Positions 21,660-24,048 of a DNA stretch of 24,048 bases are shown here, in pieces. The stretch is from Candidatus Shapirobacteria bacterium. GTDB lineage: Bacteria > Patescibacteriota > Microgenomatia > UBA12405. Position 1 is the first letter of the stretch. Each line of letters opens with the position of its first letter. The DNA lies in the NCBI GenBank assembly GCA_028700345.1, contig JAQVSW010000004.1, forward strand, positions 1 through 24,048, read 5' to 3'. The notes under the pieces were generated by a model. That model was not told the origin of the DNA. It saw nothing but the letters and a program-made list of their open reading frames with translations, and did no database searches. Made by a program: the position numbers and the translations under genes.

Positions 21660-22706
21660 TTACAATAATTCCACTTTATTTTCCGCCTTCAGCTTATCTA
21701 CCACTTCCCCCACCTTCCCCGTCATTTCTTTTTTGCAAATCAATAGCGCATCATCTGTTTCTATCACCACCAGATTCTCTACTCCAATTAGTGCCGTATA
21801 TTTTTTCGATCTAACATAATTATTTTTTGCCTCTATTTCCATTCCTCTTAATTGATAATTGTCGACTGATAATTGATAATTAACCACGCTTTCCCAGGTT
21901 CCAAAATCAATCCATTCAAAAGGCAGCTCGGCCACCATGGCCTCTCCCTTTTTATAAAGCTCTTTTGTAACCTCCTCAATCGCTCCCTTTGGCATTTTGG
22001 CATATTCAGTCACAATGTCACCCCCACCGATGATTTTCATCAGCGGCTCATACCAGTCCATTCTATATTTTTTATACATCTCCATTAAATTATTAGGAGT
22101 CATGGTTGTGTGGTTTGCGTGAATTAAAAGCTTATCTGAACCCAAATACTGCTTAATTTTATCTTCTTCACTCCTGTCGATATAATCAGCCACTCGAAAT
22201 ATTTTTACTCCATTTTCTTCTTTTACAAGGTCACCCTTAACGAGATAATCAACTCCTCGAACAATTTCCTTGGGTACAATCCCCCCTGTCAAATATTCTC
22301 CCTTCGATTCAGCAAGTCCACCCATCATCTCAATCATTTCGATAAATTTATTTTCAGGTTTTCGAGTCACATCAGGCTGAACCAGTATAAAAGCCTCATC
22401 TCCAAAACCTTTTTTAATTAAAAAGGCGGCCGCAAACCCCGTCGCCGGACCTTGATTTCTCATTTCGGGTTCAATAAAAACATTTTCTGGCAAAATCTCC
22501 GGAACTTGCTTTTTAGCAATCTCCGCCTGAAGCGCATTGGTTTGTAAAAATATATCCTCTGGAGAAAATTTTATTCTTAGCGCCTCCCAATTCAACTCAA
22601 AAAGGGACTTATCACCTATCAGAGGTAAAAACTGTTTAGGTGAACTGCTGCGGCTCTCTGGCCACATCTTTGAACCAACCCCACCGCACATTATGACTGC
22701 TTTCAT
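21660..22706 (-). CDS. manC: Mannose-1-phosphate guanylyltransferase
   Basis: Makes GDP-mannose from mannose-1-phosphate and GTP. The nucleotidyltransferase signature reads GGVGSKMWPESRSSSPKQFL (8-27), with lysine in place of the usual arginine of GGxGTRLWP; later come FIEPEMRNQGPATGFAAA (GPA block), VQPDV (DxD-like position) and a C-terminal VAELPFEWIDFGTWESV. Length 348; there is no C-terminal isomerase domain. I start at ATG 22706 (MKAVIMCGGVG): the alternative start at 22724 is a TTG that would overlap the upstream gene and adds residues the family lacks. Residues ~273-286 (NYQLSVDNYQL) are encoded by a repeat inserted at 21850-21883. It follows the dehydrogenase by two bases. GDP-mannose would supply surface glycosylation. 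Confidence 0.9.
   Translation of the reverse strand: MKAVIMCGGVGSKMWPESRSSSPKQFLPLIGDKSLFELNWEALRIKFSPEDIFLQTNALQAEIAKKQVPEILPENVFIEPEMRNQGPATGFAAAFLIKKGFGDEAFILVQPDVTRKPENKFIEMIEMMGGLAESKGEYLTGGIVPKEIVRGVDYLVKGDLVKEENGVKIFRVADYIDRSEEDKIKQYLGSDKLLIHANHTTMTPNNLMEMYKKYRMDWYEPLMKIIGGGDIVTEYAKMPKGAIEEVTKELYKKGEAMVAELPFEWIDFGTWESVVNYQLSVDNYQLRGMEIEAKNNYVRSKKYTALIGVENLVVIETDDALLICKKEMTGKVGEVVDKLKAENKVELL
21850..21883. repeat. AT-rich repeat inserted in frame inside manC
   Basis: On the gene strand, AATTATCAATTA occurs twice, separated by TCAGTCGAC, giving NYQLSVDNYQL in the protein, between the end of the catalytic domain (FGTWESV) and the beta-helix start (GMEIEAKNN). The ACTGATAATTGA unit is also present in the rplJ leader. 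NYQLSVDNYQL-type peptides are typical of dispersed non-coding repeats that fall in frame. Confidence 0.7.
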
Positions 22707-22708
22707 AT

Positions 22709-23704
22709 TTATTTTTTTTGACAATAATTTTTAATATTTTCAATTGTTGTTTTTACAATTCTTTCAATTGCCTCTTCACTATTAGAAGCGTTATGAGGAG
22801 TAAAGACGACATCATCTCTATCCCGAAGCATATGATAGCTCAGTACATCTTGTAAATCCTCCTTAGTCGGTCTTTGACTCATAATCATTGACATACTCTC
22901 CACCTTATCTTCTTCTTCAACCACATCAAGTCCTGCCCCCCTCAGTATTTTTTTATTTAATGCCCAAATTACTGCCGCACTTTCCATCACCGCCCCCCTG
23001 GAAGTATTTACCAAAATACTCCCCAACCTCATAAGTTTAATGTTGTCTCGATTAATTAAATGATAGGTCTCTTTAGTGGCTGGCACATGTAAAGTCACCA
23101 CTTCTGACTCTTTTAATAAAGTTTCCAAATCAACAAGTTTAATTTTATATTTTTTTACAATTTTCATCTCCGGGTCACTATCAACCGCTAAAATTTTCAT
23201 CCCAAATCCCCGGGCAATTTTGGCAACATTACTCCCAATTTGCCCAAGACCAACAATACCAATAGTTTTTCCAACTAGATCTATTCCTGTTAATCCTTCC
23301 GGACTAAAATCGTCATCTTCGACAGCTTGGTGTGCTTCGACAATTTTCTTGGCCACTGCCAATATTAATCCAAAGGTATATTCGGCCACTGTATTTGACC
23401 CATAGACAGGGACATTTGTTACTAAAATCTTTCTTTTTTTGCACTCTAGCAAATCAATATGATCAACTCCAGTCGACCTTGTCGCAATCATTCTTAAGTT
23501 AGGTAATTTATCCAAGATCTCTTTATTAATTACAGAATAAATTCGCAGAGACAAAATCTCATACTTTTTAGCCATTTCCAAATTATCTTGAATATTGTCT
23601 TCAAAAATTCCCACTCCAAAAGCATCTATGTTAATAATTTCACGTTCAATTATTTCTCTCTCCCAGCTCCTGACTCCAAAAAAGGCAATTTTGTTATCAA
23701 CCAT
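22709..23704 (-). CDS. D-isomer-specific 2-hydroxyacid dehydrogenase
   Basis: NAD-dependent oxidoreductase of the D-lactate/2-hydroxyisocaproate dehydrogenase type. The 331-residue protein has ATRSTGVDHIDL (75-86), the Rossmann motif GIVGLGQIGSNVAK (149-162), HVPAT...HLIN (206-218), NTSRG with catalytic R236, GAGLDVVEEE with E264, and FTPHNASN with H304. The acidic D175 after the Rossmann strand (AVDSD) favours NAD. D-lactate dehydrogenase is the nearest common relative (the long EEED-to-TPH segment), giving lactate and NAD regeneration in a fermentative lifestyle; 3-phosphoglycerate dehydrogenase is less likely because no regulatory domain is present. The neighbouring manC starts two bases after its stop codon. 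Confidence 0.92.
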   Translation of the reverse strand: MVDNKIAFFGVRSWEREIIEREIINIDAFGVGIFEDNIQDNLEMAKKYEILSLRIYSVINKEILDKLPNLRMIATRSTGVDHIDLLECKKRKILVTNVPVYGSNTVAEYTFGLILAVAKKIVEAHQAVEDDDFSPEGLTGIDLVGKTIGIVGLGQIGSNVAKIARGFGMKILAVDSDPEMKIVKKYKIKLVDLETLLKESEVVTLHVPATKETYHLINRDNIKLMRLGSILVNTSRGAVMESAAVIWALNKKILRGAGLDVVEEEDKVESMSMIMSQRPTKEDLQDVLSYHMLRDRDDVVFTPHNASNSEEAIERIVKTTIENIKNYCQKK

Positions 23705-23710
23705 TGACCT

Positions 23711-23716
23711 ATTTTA
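23711..23716 (-). promoter_or_regulatory. -10 box of the dehydrogenase-manC operon
   Basis: TAAAAT on the minus strand ends six bases before the ATG at 23704, so the expected transcription start is the start codon. The six bases are AGGTCA, so a weak ribosome site cannot be excluded if transcription starts further upstream. Confidence 0.4.
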
Positions 23717-23748
23717 CAACATTTTTTTAATTTTCATTTTTTGATATC

Positions 23749-23787
23749 TTGACCTACTAGTATCCTCTGTGTTTTAATGAATATAAT
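23749..23787 (+). promoter_or_regulatory. Promoter region of the final gene
   Basis: TTGACC (23749-23754) with TTTAAT (23773-23778) at 18 bases is one promoter option; TATAAT (23782-23787) without a spaced -35 is another. Either gives a leader of about 27-36 bases that contains AAGAGGAAA, a Shine-Dalgarno about 8 bases before the ATG at 23821. Confidence 0.42.
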
Positions 23788-23820
23788 TAAAGATTAATTT
23801 GATACAAGAGGAAACACCAA

Positions 23821-24048
23821 ATGGATAACCAAACCATATCACAAGAAAAACCTGTAGCTCAAAAACCCCCTCAAAAAAAAGTTAATGGCATCAGTATTGA
23901 CAATCTCCCCGATCTTTTAACTGTCGCTGAAGTCGCTGATTTATTACGTGTTTCTAAACTAACCATAAAACGTTGGGGAAAAAGGGGTAAATTACCTGCT
24001 ATCCGAATTAATGCTCGCGGTGATCGACGCTATCGTAAAGAAGCTGTT
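23821..24048 (+). CDS. Excisionase-type helix-turn-helix protein, 3'-truncated
   Basis: The frame is open to the window end (76 codons). A polar, glutamine/proline-rich lead (~1-33) precedes LLTVAEVADLLRVSKLTIKRWGKRGKLPAIRINARGDRRYRKEAV, the winged-helix/MerR-like DNA-binding unit of the excisionase (helix_turn_helix_17) family: a V.EVA..L.VS..TI.RW...G.LPA......R.YR motif. Such domains occur in phage excisionases, in plasmid and chromosomal regulators and at the start of longer proteins; the missing C-terminus prevents choosing. The start is supported by an AAGAGGAAA site. The upstream gene runs in the opposite direction. Confidence 0.88.
   Translation, partial: MDNQTISQEKPVAQKPPQKKVNGISIDNLPDLLTVAEVADLLRVSKLTIKRWGKRGKLPAIRINARGDRRYRKEAV

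Noticed and set aside
22707..22724. Longer manC start at TTG 22724
   Set aside because: Overlaps the upstream gene, uses TTG with no ribosome site and adds residues ahead of the canonical MKAVIMCGG start.
1..24048. tRNA or rRNA genes
   Set aside because: No GTTCRA-type T-arm with matching acceptor stem and no rRNA-like blocks were seen in the gaps on either strand.

Overview
The window is an AT-rich (roughly one-third GC by eye), tightly packed bacterial fragment with 24 supported protein genes, two of them cut by the window ends. There are no tRNA or rRNA genes and no gap over 300 bases. Several features suggest a Candidate Phyla Radiation (Patescibacteria) genome, perhaps Microgenomates: short reduced enzymes, a remodelled ribosomal protein L1, a Mur ligase lacking its N-terminal domain, a double-length ThyX, a B12-dependent ribonucleotide reductase fed by a salvage adenosyltransferase, and few Shine-Dalgarno sites. 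This placement is inference from gene content, not a phylogeny.

Layout. 1-3440 (+): the end of a family 2 glycosyltransferase, then a 903-residue multi-pass membrane protein of GT-C/YfhO type. 12041 down to 3373 (-): a run of nine genes, nrdR, nrdJ, a PduO-type adenosyltransferase, an unknown zinc-ribbon protein, a SIMPL-domain protein, thyX, tmk and glyA, running tail-to-tail into the membrane protein. 12200-14901 (+): a small unknown gene, then secE-nusG-rplK-rplA. 14905-18183: ddl (-) divergent from alr-murF (+). 19155-18215 (-): an unknown 107-residue protein and a deoxyribosyltransferase-like/ribbon-helix-helix fusion. 19293-20490 (+): promoter, L10 leader, rplJ, rplL, terminator. 20535-21542 (+): an APH-fold kinase. 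23704-21660 (-): a D-2-hydroxyacid dehydrogenase and a mannose-1-phosphate guanylyltransferase. 23821-24048 (+): the start of an excisionase-type helix-turn-helix protein.

The most coherent system is the deoxynucleotide operon. NrdJ (class II RNR) needs adenosylcobalamin, which the adjacent adenosyltransferase makes from salvaged cobalamin. GlyA supplies methylene-THF, ThyX uses it to make dTMP, and Tmk phosphorylates dTMP. The front of the operon carries a TTGACA/TATGAT promoter overlapped by two NrdR-box-like sites exactly 32 bp apart. In the middle, between the adenosyltransferase gene and the unknown 297-residue gene, lies an RNA segment matching the conserved core of cobalamin riboswitches. 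The operon may therefore sense dNTP/ATP status at the promoter and B12 in the transcript, and the 297-residue protein becomes a candidate B12-responsive factor.

Other notable features: palindromic repeats inserted in frame in surface loops of nrdJ and manC; an extended -10 box placed so that transcription would begin at or near the start codon (leaderless mRNAs) for several genes; a ThyX whose first domain has lost the RHR motif while the second keeps it; and an rplKA/rplJL ribosomal cluster split by D-alanine/peptidoglycan genes.
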